DNA of 64,000 bases from Burkholderiaceae bacterium (GTDB lineage: Bacteria; Pseudomonadota; Gammaproteobacteria; Burkholderiales; Burkholderiaceae_B), in contig JAOATE010000047.1 in assembly GCA_030158305.1 (NCBI GenBank), positions 62,001 to 126,000 of the forward strand. Reading direction: 5' to 3'. The position numbers and the translations under genes were made by a program. A model generated the notes under the pieces. It was not told the DNA's origin. It made no database searches and worked only from the letters and a program-made list of their open reading frames with translations. This document shows, in pieces, positions 56,140-64,000 of the stretch (within the stretch, counting starts at the first letter, position 1; each line of letters starts with the position of its first letter).

Positions 56140-57597
56140 TTACTCTGTTGGCGAGACGGTCGCTAAAGTGACTACGGGTGCTGTGTGGGTGACAGGAGCG
56201 CTCGAAGCGACCAGACTAGCCGAAGGCGTTGGTGCGGCGGGTGAAGTGATTTTATTTTTTGCGGGCAATCGACTTTTTCGCCCTGCGTACCAGAGATAAC
56301 CCTCAGCATCGAGACGCCCAAGCTCGCCCGTCCGCCACCAGCCGCTGCTATCGGGGTTATTTTCAGCAGCCTCTATGGATCGCCAGTAGCGCAGCGGGAG
56401 CGCTGGGTCCTCTGCGCCGTGCGGATCATTTCGATGAATGGCGATTTCACCCATTTGCTCTGGAGGGGCCTGGGAGCCGTCTTCGTTGAGGATAGCGATA
56501 CGATGGCCGGGGTAGGCCCGTCCCAAACTCCCGGCTTTGCAAGGCCATCTGAGTTGGCTGTCGCCCACGATTCCCTGAATTTCAGCAGTGCTAAACAAGT
56601 GATTGGGCAAGACACCAAAATGTGCTTTGCACCACTGAGCCAACCCTTCATCGATGCCTTCGTCGAGTATGGTCATGCTGCGTAGTTTTGACGACGCAGG
56701 CGCGGTGTCAAGAGAAACGTTGAGTTTGAGTTGCCGGAGCACTGAGCCCGACGCAAGCGCATGCGTGACCCGATAGCGTTCAAGTAGCTGTTGAGCGTGG
56801 CCAGGCGTGGTGGCACCGCGAATGCCAACGAGGGAACGCCCAAAATAAAGCGTAGGAAGCACTCCACACATTAGCCCGGAGGCATTCGCCCAATCCAGAG
56901 CGGTCCAAAAGACTTCTGCACCCTGGGGAAACCAATTTTGTGAAGCAACAAATCCAGGTAGGGCGCCGATCAGGCTACGGTGAGGTAACAAAACGCCTCG
57001 CGCAGGCTGACCTGTCTCAGGGCTGTAAAGCAACAGCGCTGGGTCTTCGGCTCTAGTCTGGATTGCTTTGAATTGTTCGGGCTGGCGGATCATCAAGCTG
57101 CGCCAAGGCAACAAGCGGTTGTCCTCAACACCGACACCAATGACTTGAGTCAACTTGGAGCAACGAGACAAAATACTGAGCAAATTTGAGGCCGCCTCGG
57201 CACCCACGATGGCGATTCGCGTTTCTGCGTCTCGTAGACGATATTCGAGTGCTTTGGGGGTGAGTTGAGTCGTGAGGGGAACCGCCACTGCTCCGACACT
57301 GAACGCAGCAAGTTGTGCGACCACAGCCTCGGCACTTTGTCCTAGTATTGTGGCAACTCGGTCACCTGGTTTGATGCCCATGCGAGTCAGGGCGTTGGCG
57401 AACTGATTGGTCGCCGCGCCTAATCTCTCGTAAGTCCAGATATCTCGATGGCCTAAAGAGTCCTCGAAAAATAGCGCAATCCGTCGGGCATCAGCTGAGC
57501 TTTTTGCCCAGCGATGGCAGCACTCTTCGCCAATATTAAAATTGGTGGGTACGTGCCAGTGGAAAGATTCACTGAGTGAAGCGTATTGGTCCAACAT
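56140..57597 (-). CDS. Acyl-CoA-synthetase-like protein, predicted inactive/truncated
   Basis: ANL N-domain (YERLGAATNQFANALTRMGIKPGDRVATILGQ); degenerate P-loop YSPETGQPARG; no C-terminal lid domain. Confidence 0.8.
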   Translation of the reverse strand: MLDQYASLSESFHWHVPTNFNIGEECCHRWAKSSADARRIALFFEDSLGHRDIWTYERLGAATNQFANALTRMGIKPGDRVATILGQSAEAVVAQLAAFSVGAVAVPLTTQLTPKALEYRLRDAETRIAIVGAEAASNLLSILSRCSKLTQVIGVGVEDNRLLPWRSLMIRQPEQFKAIQTRAEDPALLLYSPETGQPARGVLLPHRSLIGALPGFVASQNWFPQGAEVFWTALDWANASGLMCGVLPTLYFGRSLVGIRGATTPGHAQQLLERYRVTHALASGSVLRQLKLNVSLDTAPASSKLRSMTILDEGIDEGLAQWCKAHFGVLPNHLFSTAEIQGIVGDSQLRWPCKAGSLGRAYPGHRIAILNEDGSQAPPEQMGEIAIHRNDPHGAEDPALPLRYWRSIEAAENNPDSSGWWRTGELGRLDAEGYLWYAGRKSRLPAKNKITSPAAPTPSASLVASSAPVTHTAPVVTLATVSPTE

Positions 57598-57687
57598 GCC
57601 TGAGCGGAAGGGTCATCTATGTAATGCCCGCTAGCATGGCTCACCCAAGCATTTGGTGCAATAGTCAGATGCACTCAGAGCATCAAA

Positions 57688-58260
57688 CTAAGGGTTTTTA
57701 CTAGTGCTAGTGATGGGTTTAACGTTCACTAAACGGGTTCCTGCCAGCAAATCATGCAAAAACTGTTGCTCAGCATTCATCCAAGTGGGGAGGAAAACCA
57801 GAAAAGGAGCGCCGATAATCAACATCAACATGGCATTCCAACCAGATAGATGAGCGGCTGCCCAAACGAGACCTGCACCAAAGAGTGGTAACACCCACAT
57901 ATAGACATAGCGCAAGAGCAAGCGACTCGTTTTAGCAGGGCGCCCGTTTACGTCTAGTAGCCTAATGTGCCACGCCTTCATGGGGAGTGTCTGACCGCTG
58001 CGGCGCCAACAGATCAAAAAGTAGGCACCAATTGCGATAAACAGCCAGACCTGACGGCCTCCGCGCAGCATAAGCGCGTGCCGACTTTGGGTAAGCGTAT
58101 CAAAGAGATAGCCAGCTAAAAAAACGACCGCGAAAAGAAGGACGCCCTCATACATCATAGAGGCGAACCTTCTGAGTCGCGGCGGTGCTGGCGTGTTGTT
58201 CAACACAGGGAGTTGACCGAGTGCTGACGCGTCAGGTGGTGGAGCGGTGCGGGTTTTCAT
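57688..58260 (-). CDS. RDD family membrane protein
   Basis: RRFASMMYEGVLLFAVVFLAGYLFD; TLPMKAWHIRLLDVNGRP. Confidence 0.88.
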   Translation of the reverse strand: MKTRTAPPPDASALGQLPVLNNTPAPPRLRRFASMMYEGVLLFAVVFLAGYLFDTLTQSRHALMLRGGRQVWLFIAIGAYFLICWRRSGQTLPMKAWHIRLLDVNGRPAKTSRLLLRYVYMWVLPLFGAGLVWAAAHLSGWNAMLMLIIGAPFLVFLPTWMNAEQQFLHDLLAGTRLVNVKPITSTSKNP

Positions 58261-58313
58261 CAGGCATATTATCCCGCACTTTTAAGGCGATCCCGTGCAC
58301 CCCGAGGGGAATA

Positions 58314-58502
58314 TCAGACCATGTCGCGTGCGTTGGTCTGTGCGCGGGCGGAGGCTGCGAAAGAGGCGATGCCGTTTACAAATTTGCTGACAGCGCGCAG
58401 AGGACGAAAGCGGAACTGATTTTCCATCGCTTTTGCGAGCAGGTCACGTTCGAGGGCATCGGTCAGGCGGGTAGAAGTGTTGTAGGTCATGATATTTTCC
58501 AT
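58314..58502 (-). CDS. Small uncharacterised protein (62 aa)
   Basis: ORF in otherwise empty intergenic region between two minus-strand genes, with upstream repeats; no family recognised. Confidence 0.5.
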   Translation of the reverse strand: MENIMTYNTSTRLTDALERDLLAKAMENQFRFRPLRAVSKFVNGIASFAASARAQTNARDMV

Positions 58503-58510
58503 TGCTTGTT

Positions 58511-58572
58511 AGGGATAACCCTATTATTAGGGAAAACCCGAAACTAAGCAAATGCTTTTAAGGGAAAACCCT
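58511..58572 (-). promoter_or_regulatory. Three-copy AGGGWWWWCCC repeat upstream of the 62-aa ORF
   Basis: AGGGATAACCCT 58511-58522, AGGGAAAACCC 58529-58539, AGGGAAAACCCT 58561-58572. Confidence 0.6.
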
Positions 58573-58597
58573 TTAAAGACTCTGGAAAACTATAAAT

Positions 58598-60301
58598 TTA
58601 TTCATCTTGTTGTGCAGCTGCAACATTTCGGTAGCTGCTCTCGACCAATTCAAAATTAAATAAACGACAGTCCAATGCTCCGTTAAAGATGGGAGTGCGA
58701 CGATTGGCTTTGAGTCTAAGGTGCTTGGGCAAATCGAGATCAGACGTAATGACATTGACCTGCCAACCTGCAAATTCTTGCTTGAGATTCGCTGACCATT
58801 CGCGCCAAAACTCGAGGTCTTCCTCGTCTAAGCGTTCGCCATAAGGTGGGTTGGTGAGCATCCAGCCAGAAGGAGCGGGTGCGATGGCATCACGCGCATC
58901 ACCCACCTCGAAATGAATCGTATCTTCGGTTAGAAACGCTCGCTCTGCATTACGTTGCGCCGCCTCGATCGCTTCGGGATCTGCATCAATGCCGACGAGG
59001 GGGGCTTCTAATTCGGGGAGGATGCGACTGCGTGCGTCTTCTTTGAGGTCTTCCCAACGACGAGGTTGATGGTCTCTGAGCCTTTCAAAGCCAAAAGGAC
59101 GCGTGATGCCTGGGGGAACACCCAAGGCAATCCAAGCCGCCTCAATCAATATGGTGCCGCTACCGCAAAATGGATCCATCAGCGCAGCCTGAGGATCCCA
59201 GCCTGACAGGGCCAACAGACCTGCTGCGAGATTTTCTCTAAGGGGCGCATCGCCCTTGTCTAGGCGCCAACCCCGCTTAAAGAGCGATTCGCCAGAGGTG
59301 TCGAGGTACATCGTGGCGGTGTCGGCGGATAAAAATAAATGGACACGGGCGTCCGGTCGAACCGTATCGATAGAGGGACGTGCGCCCTCGAGGTCACGCA
59401 GACGGTCGCAGATGCCATCCTTGGCGCGCAAATTGCAATACTGCAAACTTTGCATCGGACTCTTGACCGCTGAGGTATCCACGCGCAAAGTGTGTTCCGC
59501 GCCAAACCAGCGCTCCCAACCAATACTTTGTGCAAGTTCAAGAATATCGTCTTCGCTCTGAACAGGCGCTTGACCCACGCGAACCAAAATACGGGTGGCA
59601 AGTCGGGAGTAGAGGTTGGCGCGCTGTACGCCCCACCAGTCTGCTACAAAGTGACAACCCGCCCGTGTGGCGCTGACTTGTTCGTAACCCAATGCGTTGA
59701 GTTCAGCACTGAGTGCTTCTTCGAGGCCCATCGGACAGGGCGCAAAAATATGAAAGACGTCTGTCGTTGGGCTGACGATCGTGCTGCGCGAGATGAGGGG
59801 CTCTTGGGGGAGAGATTTCGGGGCCGTATTGCGCGGTGAGCGATCCGAGAGGGGACGGGCACGCTCGCCGGGATCTCTAAATTCATTGGGACCACTGCGC
59901 AAGGCAGCACTGCGGGACGAACCTCGCGCAGACGAACTTCGCGGGGCCGAGTTTCGAGGTGCAAAATCACGGGAACCTCCGTCGCGGGGCGCAGAGTCAC
60001 GCGAGGGGGCCTCTTGTGGCCTAGAGCGCGGCGCAGAACGGGATTCAGAACGGGATTCAGAACGAGGTGCAGATCGGGGCGCAAAGCCGCGATCTTCTGA
60101 ACGAGGCGTTTTGCGTTGATAGGTGGGTTCAGGTATTTCCCCTTTTTGGCGCGCAGATTTATCTTTGGCGATTTTTTGCTGCGCCACTTGGCGCGCACGT
60201 GCACCTATACGCACGCGAGGGCGGTCACCAAAGGATTCGGCTGGGGCTTCACCATTTTTTTTAATGGTGAGGGTCTTGCGGGTGGGGTCCTGATCAGACA
60301 T
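58598..60301 (-). CDS. THUMP-domain class I SAM RNA methyltransferase (RlmL-type) with Arg/Ser-rich N-terminal extension
   Basis: FHIFAPCPMGLEEALSAELNALGYEQV, DPFCGSGTILIEAAWIALG, LTNPPYGERL. Confidence 0.9.
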   Translation of the reverse strand: MSDQDPTRKTLTIKKNGEAPAESFGDRPRVRIGARARQVAQQKIAKDKSARQKGEIPEPTYQRKTPRSEDRGFAPRSAPRSESRSESRSAPRSRPQEAPSRDSAPRDGGSRDFAPRNSAPRSSSARGSSRSAALRSGPNEFRDPGERARPLSDRSPRNTAPKSLPQEPLISRSTIVSPTTDVFHIFAPCPMGLEEALSAELNALGYEQVSATRAGCHFVADWWGVQRANLYSRLATRILVRVGQAPVQSEDDILELAQSIGWERWFGAEHTLRVDTSAVKSPMQSLQYCNLRAKDGICDRLRDLEGARPSIDTVRPDARVHLFLSADTATMYLDTSGESLFKRGWRLDKGDAPLRENLAAGLLALSGWDPQAALMDPFCGSGTILIEAAWIALGVPPGITRPFGFERLRDHQPRRWEDLKEDARSRILPELEAPLVGIDADPEAIEAAQRNAERAFLTEDTIHFEVGDARDAIAPAPSGWMLTNPPYGERLDEEDLEFWREWSANLKQEFAGWQVNVITSDLDLPKHLRLKANRRTPIFNGALDCRLFNFELVESSYRNVAAAQQDE

Positions 60302-60310
60302 GGAGTCTCA

Positions 60311-60733
60311 TTAAAAAGGCTTGATGACGACAAAGGCCGTCGCGGCGGTCAGGATCAACACAGGGACTTCGTTGAACCACCGATAAAAAATATGCGAGCG
60401 ACGATTCGCCCCTTGTTCGAATTTGCGCAGCAAGACGCCACAGCTGTAATGGTAAGCCAAGGCGGCGAGCACGAGAACAAGCTTGGCGTGCATCCAGCCA
60501 TTGCCGGGCCCCAAACCAATGCCATAGCCTAAGTAAAGCCAGATTCCTAAAAGCACTGCAGGTACGGCAAGGATAGTCATGAAACGATAGAGTCGCTTTG
60601 CCATGCCATCTAAAACGTTGAATACAGCGGGGTCTGATTGTTGCGCCATATTGACAAAAATGCGCGGCAAGTAGAACAAGCCAGCGAACCAGGAGGCGAC
60701 GAGGACGATGTGAAAGGTTTTGACCCAAAGCAT
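60311..60733 (-). CDS. HemJ-like/CopD-family membrane protein
   Basis: MLWVKTFHIVLVASWFAGLFYLPRIFVNMA...FYRWFNEVPVLILTAATAFVVIKPF; start trimmed to 60733. Confidence 0.9.
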   Translation of the reverse strand: MLWVKTFHIVLVASWFAGLFYLPRIFVNMAQQSDPAVFNVLDGMAKRLYRFMTILAVPAVLLGIWLYLGYGIGLGPGNGWMHAKLVLVLAALAYHYSCGVLLRKFEQGANRRSHIFYRWFNEVPVLILTAATAFVVIKPF

Positions 60734-60743
60734 GGTGATGTGT

Positions 60744-62003
60744 TTATCCGCGAGTTTGTCCGTCGCCTTGCAAGATCCACTTGAGTGTAGTGAGTCCCTC
60801 GAGCCCAACAGGGCCACGCGCATGGAGACGGTTGGTTGAAATGCCTATTTCAGCGCCAAGCCCGTATTCAAAGCCATCGGCAAAGCAGGTAGGCAAATTG
60901 ACATAAACAGAACTTGAGTCGACCTCTCGCTGGAATTGTTGTGCTTGGGAGATGTGGGACGTGACAATGGATTCAGTGTGGCCAGAGCCCCAACGTTCGA
61001 TGTGTGCGATGGCTTCGGGCATCGAATCTACGACGCGAATCGCAAGAATAGGTCCAAGATACTCGGTCGCCCAGTCGTCGTCGGTGGCGGCCAGTGCTTG
61101 TGGCACAAGTGCTTGCGTTTGCGTGCAGCCCCTGAGTTCAACGCCGTGAGCGATCAAGGCCCGCGCAATTTCTGGCAAAAAGCTTGATGCGACAGCTTGG
61201 TGGACGAGGAGGGTTTCCATGGCACCACATACACCATAGCGATATGTTTTTGCGTTGAACGCAACGTCAACAGCCATGCTGAGGTCCGCGAACTGATCCA
61301 CATAGACATGACAATTACCATCTAGGTGCTTGATCATGGGCACACGCGCCTCTTCGGAGAGGCGTTTGATCAGACTTTTGCCACCTCGCGGGATAATCAC
61401 ATCGACAAACTCTGTCATGGTGATCAACGCACCAACGGCTGCGCGGTCAGGTGTATCGATCACTTGAACCGCAGTCTCTGGCAAGCCCGCCGCTTTGAGT
61501 CCATGACTGACAATCGTTCCGAGTGCGAGATTGGAGTGCAGCGCCTCACTCCCCCCTCTGAGAATAGCGGCATTGCCGGACTTTAGGCAAAGCGCCGCCG
61601 CATCAATAGTGACATTGGGGCGGGATTCGTAGATGATTCCGATGACGCCGAGAGGCACACGCATTTGAGCAACCTGCATGCCATTTGGCCGTATTTTTGT
61701 GGCCGTCAGTTCACCCACTGGATCGGGCATTGCGGCGATTTGGCGCAAGCCCTCGATCATCAAATCGATGCTGCGGTCTGACAATGTCAGGCGATCCAGT
61801 AGCGCGGCGTCCAATGCGCGAGCTTTGGCGGCCTCCAAATCAAGATGATTCGCTGCTTTGAGCGTTGCACGCTGCTCAAAAAGCGCATCGGCCATTGCGT
61901 GTAAAGCGTGTGACTTTTGCGCACTGCTGGCGCGCATCACCGCGCGAGCGGCCTGACGAGCTTGGCGTCCGATTTGTTGAATGGCGTCAAAGATAGTGGT
62001 CAT
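60744..62003 (-). CDS. proA: Gamma-glutamyl phosphate reductase
   Basis: [36 protein letters not shown]. Confidence 0.97.
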   Translation of the reverse strand: MTTIFDAIQQIGRQARQAARAVMRASSAQKSHALHAMADALFEQRATLKAANHLDLEAAKARALDAALLDRLTLSDRSIDLMIEGLRQIAAMPDPVGELTATKIRPNGMQVAQMRVPLGVIGIIYESRPNVTIDAAALCLKSGNAAILRGGSEALHSNLALGTIVSHGLKAAGLPETAVQVIDTPDRAAVGALITMTEFVDVIIPRGGKSLIKRLSEEARVPMIKHLDGNCHVYVDQFADLSMAVDVAFNAKTYRYGVCGAMETLLVHQAVASSFLPEIARALIAHGVELRGCTQTQALVPQALAATDDDWATEYLGPILAIRVVDSMPEAIAHIERWGSGHTESIVTSHISQAQQFQREVDSSSVYVNLPTCFADGFEYGLGAEIGISTNRLHARGPVGLEGLTTLKWILQGDGQTRG

Positions 62004-62007
62004 AAAA

Positions 62008-63045
62008 TTAAGTTGGTTTAAAAGCGATGCGCATCGCGAGACGGTTCATTTCTTCCCAAGGGTCTTGCAATCGGCCTGAGACATGCAGGCCTTTAATTAA
62101 ACGATCCACTTCGTGTGCATGCTGGACGGCAGCAGGCCAGCTGCGCGGAGAAACGCGTGACAGGGCCTTGCGGACAAGGGGTTCACGCGAGCCAAAGACA
62201 CGTTGAGAGCGTAGCACGCTCGACAAGTCCTGGCCTGCCGACACGGCTTGAGAAATGCGCGCGAGTGTCCTGATTTCTTCGCCAACGGCCCAGAGAACCA
62301 ATGGCAGCGCTTCGCCCTCGGCCTTTAAACCATCCATGATGCGAATCATGCGGGGGACATCGCCCGCTAGCATCGCATCGCGCAAGCCAAACACGTCATA
62401 GCGGGCAACATTCATGACAGACTGTTCAATGTCTGTTGCTTGAAGCTTACCTGGCTCAAACAGCAAGCCAAGCTTGAGAATTTCTTGATGAGCCGCCAGC
62501 AAGTTGCCTTCGACCTTATCCGCTAACCATTGCAAGGTTTCGGCATCGGTTTCCTGTGACTGACGTGCCAGTCGCTCTGCGATCCAGCGCGGGAGCTGAG
62601 CACGCTCAACACTTGGGATATCGATGAATTTGCCTGATGACTGCAAGGCACTCGCCCATTTACCCTCACGAGTGGCTTTATCGAGTCGGGGAAGCGAGAT
62701 AATCGTCAGTACGTCGTCTGCTGCCTTGCCTGCACAACGCTTGGCTAGCGCAACCAACGCATCAGCCCCGGTTTTTCCGGGCTTGCCAGTCGGCAATGAA
62801 ATTTCAACGAGCTGTTTATCACCAAAGAGCGATCCGCTCTGACTGGCCATGCCAAGCGCACTCCAGTCGCTACGCGCATCCATCAAAAATGAACTGCGTT
62901 CGAGAAATCCCGCTGCCCGAGCCACACCACGTAACGCATCGGTGGCCTCAATGGTGAGTAAAGGATCGTCTCCCGTGATGACGAACAAAGCCGCCAAGCT
63001 TGCGCCTGGTCGGCTCAGTTCATTGATCAGGCGTTGTGCGTCCAC
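62008..63045 (-). CDS. holA: DNA polymerase III delta subunit
   Basis: [38 protein letters not shown]; lies between lptE and proA. Confidence 0.95.
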   Translation of the reverse strand: MDAQRLINELSRPGASLAALFVITGDDPLLTIEATDALRGVARAAGFLERSSFLMDARSDWSALGMASQSGSLFGDKQLVEISLPTGKPGKTGADALVALAKRCAGKAADDVLTIISLPRLDKATREGKWASALQSSGKFIDIPSVERAQLPRWIAERLARQSQETDAETLQWLADKVEGNLLAAHQEILKLGLLFEPGKLQATDIEQSVMNVARYDVFGLRDAMLAGDVPRMIRIMDGLKAEGEALPLVLWAVGEEIRTLARISQAVSAGQDLSSVLRSQRVFGSREPLVRKALSRVSPRSWPAAVQHAHEVDRLIKGLHVSGRLQDPWEEMNRLAMRIAFKPT

Positions 63046-63057
63046 GGTAGGCTCTGC

Positions 63058-63750
63058 TTAGCCGCCCGGATTAACCGGAATCGGCAACGGGGTGAGCGAA
63101 GGGTTTTGCCATGGGGTTGGAACAGAACTTGGCGCTTGAATCGGAATGGCTGTGTCGATATTTTCCTGTTGATCAGGTGTAGCAGCTCTCAGTTCATCCC
63201 AGCGTTGCTTAATGTCAGGCGCAGTCAGGCGTCGCATCATACGAGCAACCAAGCTGCGCTGCATGTCACGATAAAGTGTGGCGGCCTCGCCTTCTTTGGC
63301 TTGTACAACGCGTTCGTCAAAAGGCATCGCGCGCGCGGCAGTTAAAGTGGTATCAGGGAGAATGATTTGATTTTTTGCATTCACCAAGCGGAAAGTAAAA
63401 GCCAACGTCAACTCAAACTCCTCGGGTTTACCTTGCGCATTGAGCGCAATGATTCGAGAGTTACGGACCTCGGCAACTTGCTCAAGACGGGCTTGGGGGA
63501 CGCTTTTTGGATCGACAGTTGATTTTTCACCCGGAGCGACTGGTTTGGCAGCGCCTGGCTCCACAATGACAGTGTTGGGAGAAGCCGCGCGAATGGAGCG
63601 GCGAACATCTGCACCGAACTGCGAGTTTTGGGGAATAGTAATCATGAGAGAGTCAAAAGGCATCGGTGTGACCCCCTGCATTTTGAATCCGCAACCCGCC
63701 AGTAGTATCGCCATCAGGCCAAGCAGCACGCGCACGAATGACCGAATCAT
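63058..63750 (-). CDS. lptE: LPS-assembly lipoprotein LptE
   Basis: Lipobox LLAGCGFKMQG; between leuS and holA. Confidence 0.93.
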   Translation of the reverse strand: MIRSFVRVLLGLMAILLAGCGFKMQGVTPMPFDSLMITIPQNSQFGADVRRSIRAASPNTVIVEPGAAKPVAPGEKSTVDPKSVPQARLEQVAEVRNSRIIALNAQGKPEEFELTLAFTFRLVNAKNQIILPDTTLTAARAMPFDERVVQAKEGEAATLYRDMQRSLVARMMRRLTAPDIKQRWDELRAATPDQQENIDTAIPIQAPSSVPTPWQNPSLTPLPIPVNPGG

Positions 63751-63764
63751 GATGTGTTTTCCAG

Positions 63765-64000
63765 TTAACCGACAACGTTGACGAGCTTGCCAGGCACCAC
63801 GATCACGCGCTTGGGTGGACGACCTTCAAGATTGCGTGAGACCGCTTCGTGAGCGACGGCAAGTTGTTCGATTTGCTCTCGCGTGGCTTCGCGTGCCACG
63901 CTCAGACTGCCACGTAGCTTGCCGTTGACTTGCAATACGAGTTCGACCTCGTCAGTGATCAACGCTGATTCATCGACTGTTGGCCAAGGCGCATCGAGTA
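63765..64000 (-). CDS. leuS: Leucyl-tRNA synthetase, C-terminal fragment (runs off window)
   Basis: [29 protein letters not shown]...[15 protein letters not shown]. Confidence 0.95.
   Translation of the reverse strand, partial: LDAPWPTVDESALITDEVELVLQVNGKLRGSLSVAREATREQIEQLAVAHEAVSRNLEGRPPKRVIVVPGKLVNVVG

Noticed and set aside
59644-60204. 186-aa alternative-frame ORF and the 112-aa opposite-strand ORF at 59781-60119
   Set aside because: Produced by the low-complexity Arg/Ser-rich repeats of the methyltransferase gene

Overview
This 64-kb window looks like a betaproteobacterial chromosome, probably Burkholderiales/Alcaligenaceae-like judging from gene order and protein families. It is almost entirely protein-coding, and no rRNA, tRNA or CRISPR array was recognised. 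Conserved housekeeping blocks are: plsX(partial)-fabH-fabD-fabG-acpP-fabF, ygfX-like-rpoE-rseA-rseB-mucD, lepA-lepB-rnc-era-recO, holC-pepA, pyrG-kdsA-eno-ftsB, and hslO / proA-holA-lptE-leuS(partial). After recO comes an accessory catabolic stretch (about 14.5-27.1 kb): Zn-ADH, ThDP enzyme, acyl-CoA dehydrogenase, GntR regulator, AMP-ligase, two Bug/TctC receptors, SDR, RraA-like aldolase, a substrate-binding-fold protein without a signal peptide, alpha/beta hydrolase and enoyl-CoA hydratase. No classical defence, phage or conjugative system was seen. The items most worth a second look are: (i) a ~200-bp nested inverted-repeat element at 26160-26360; (ii) an acyl-CoA-synthetase-like protein (56140-57597) with a degenerate P-loop and no C-terminal lid domain; (iii) a 62-aa orphan protein gene preceded by three AGGGWWWWCCC-type repeats; (iv) a Cys-rich DUF2325-type protein behind a Fur-box-like site; (v) an RlmL-like methyltransferase with a long Arg/Ser-rich N-terminal extension. 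All family assignments come from reading the sequence; no database search was run.
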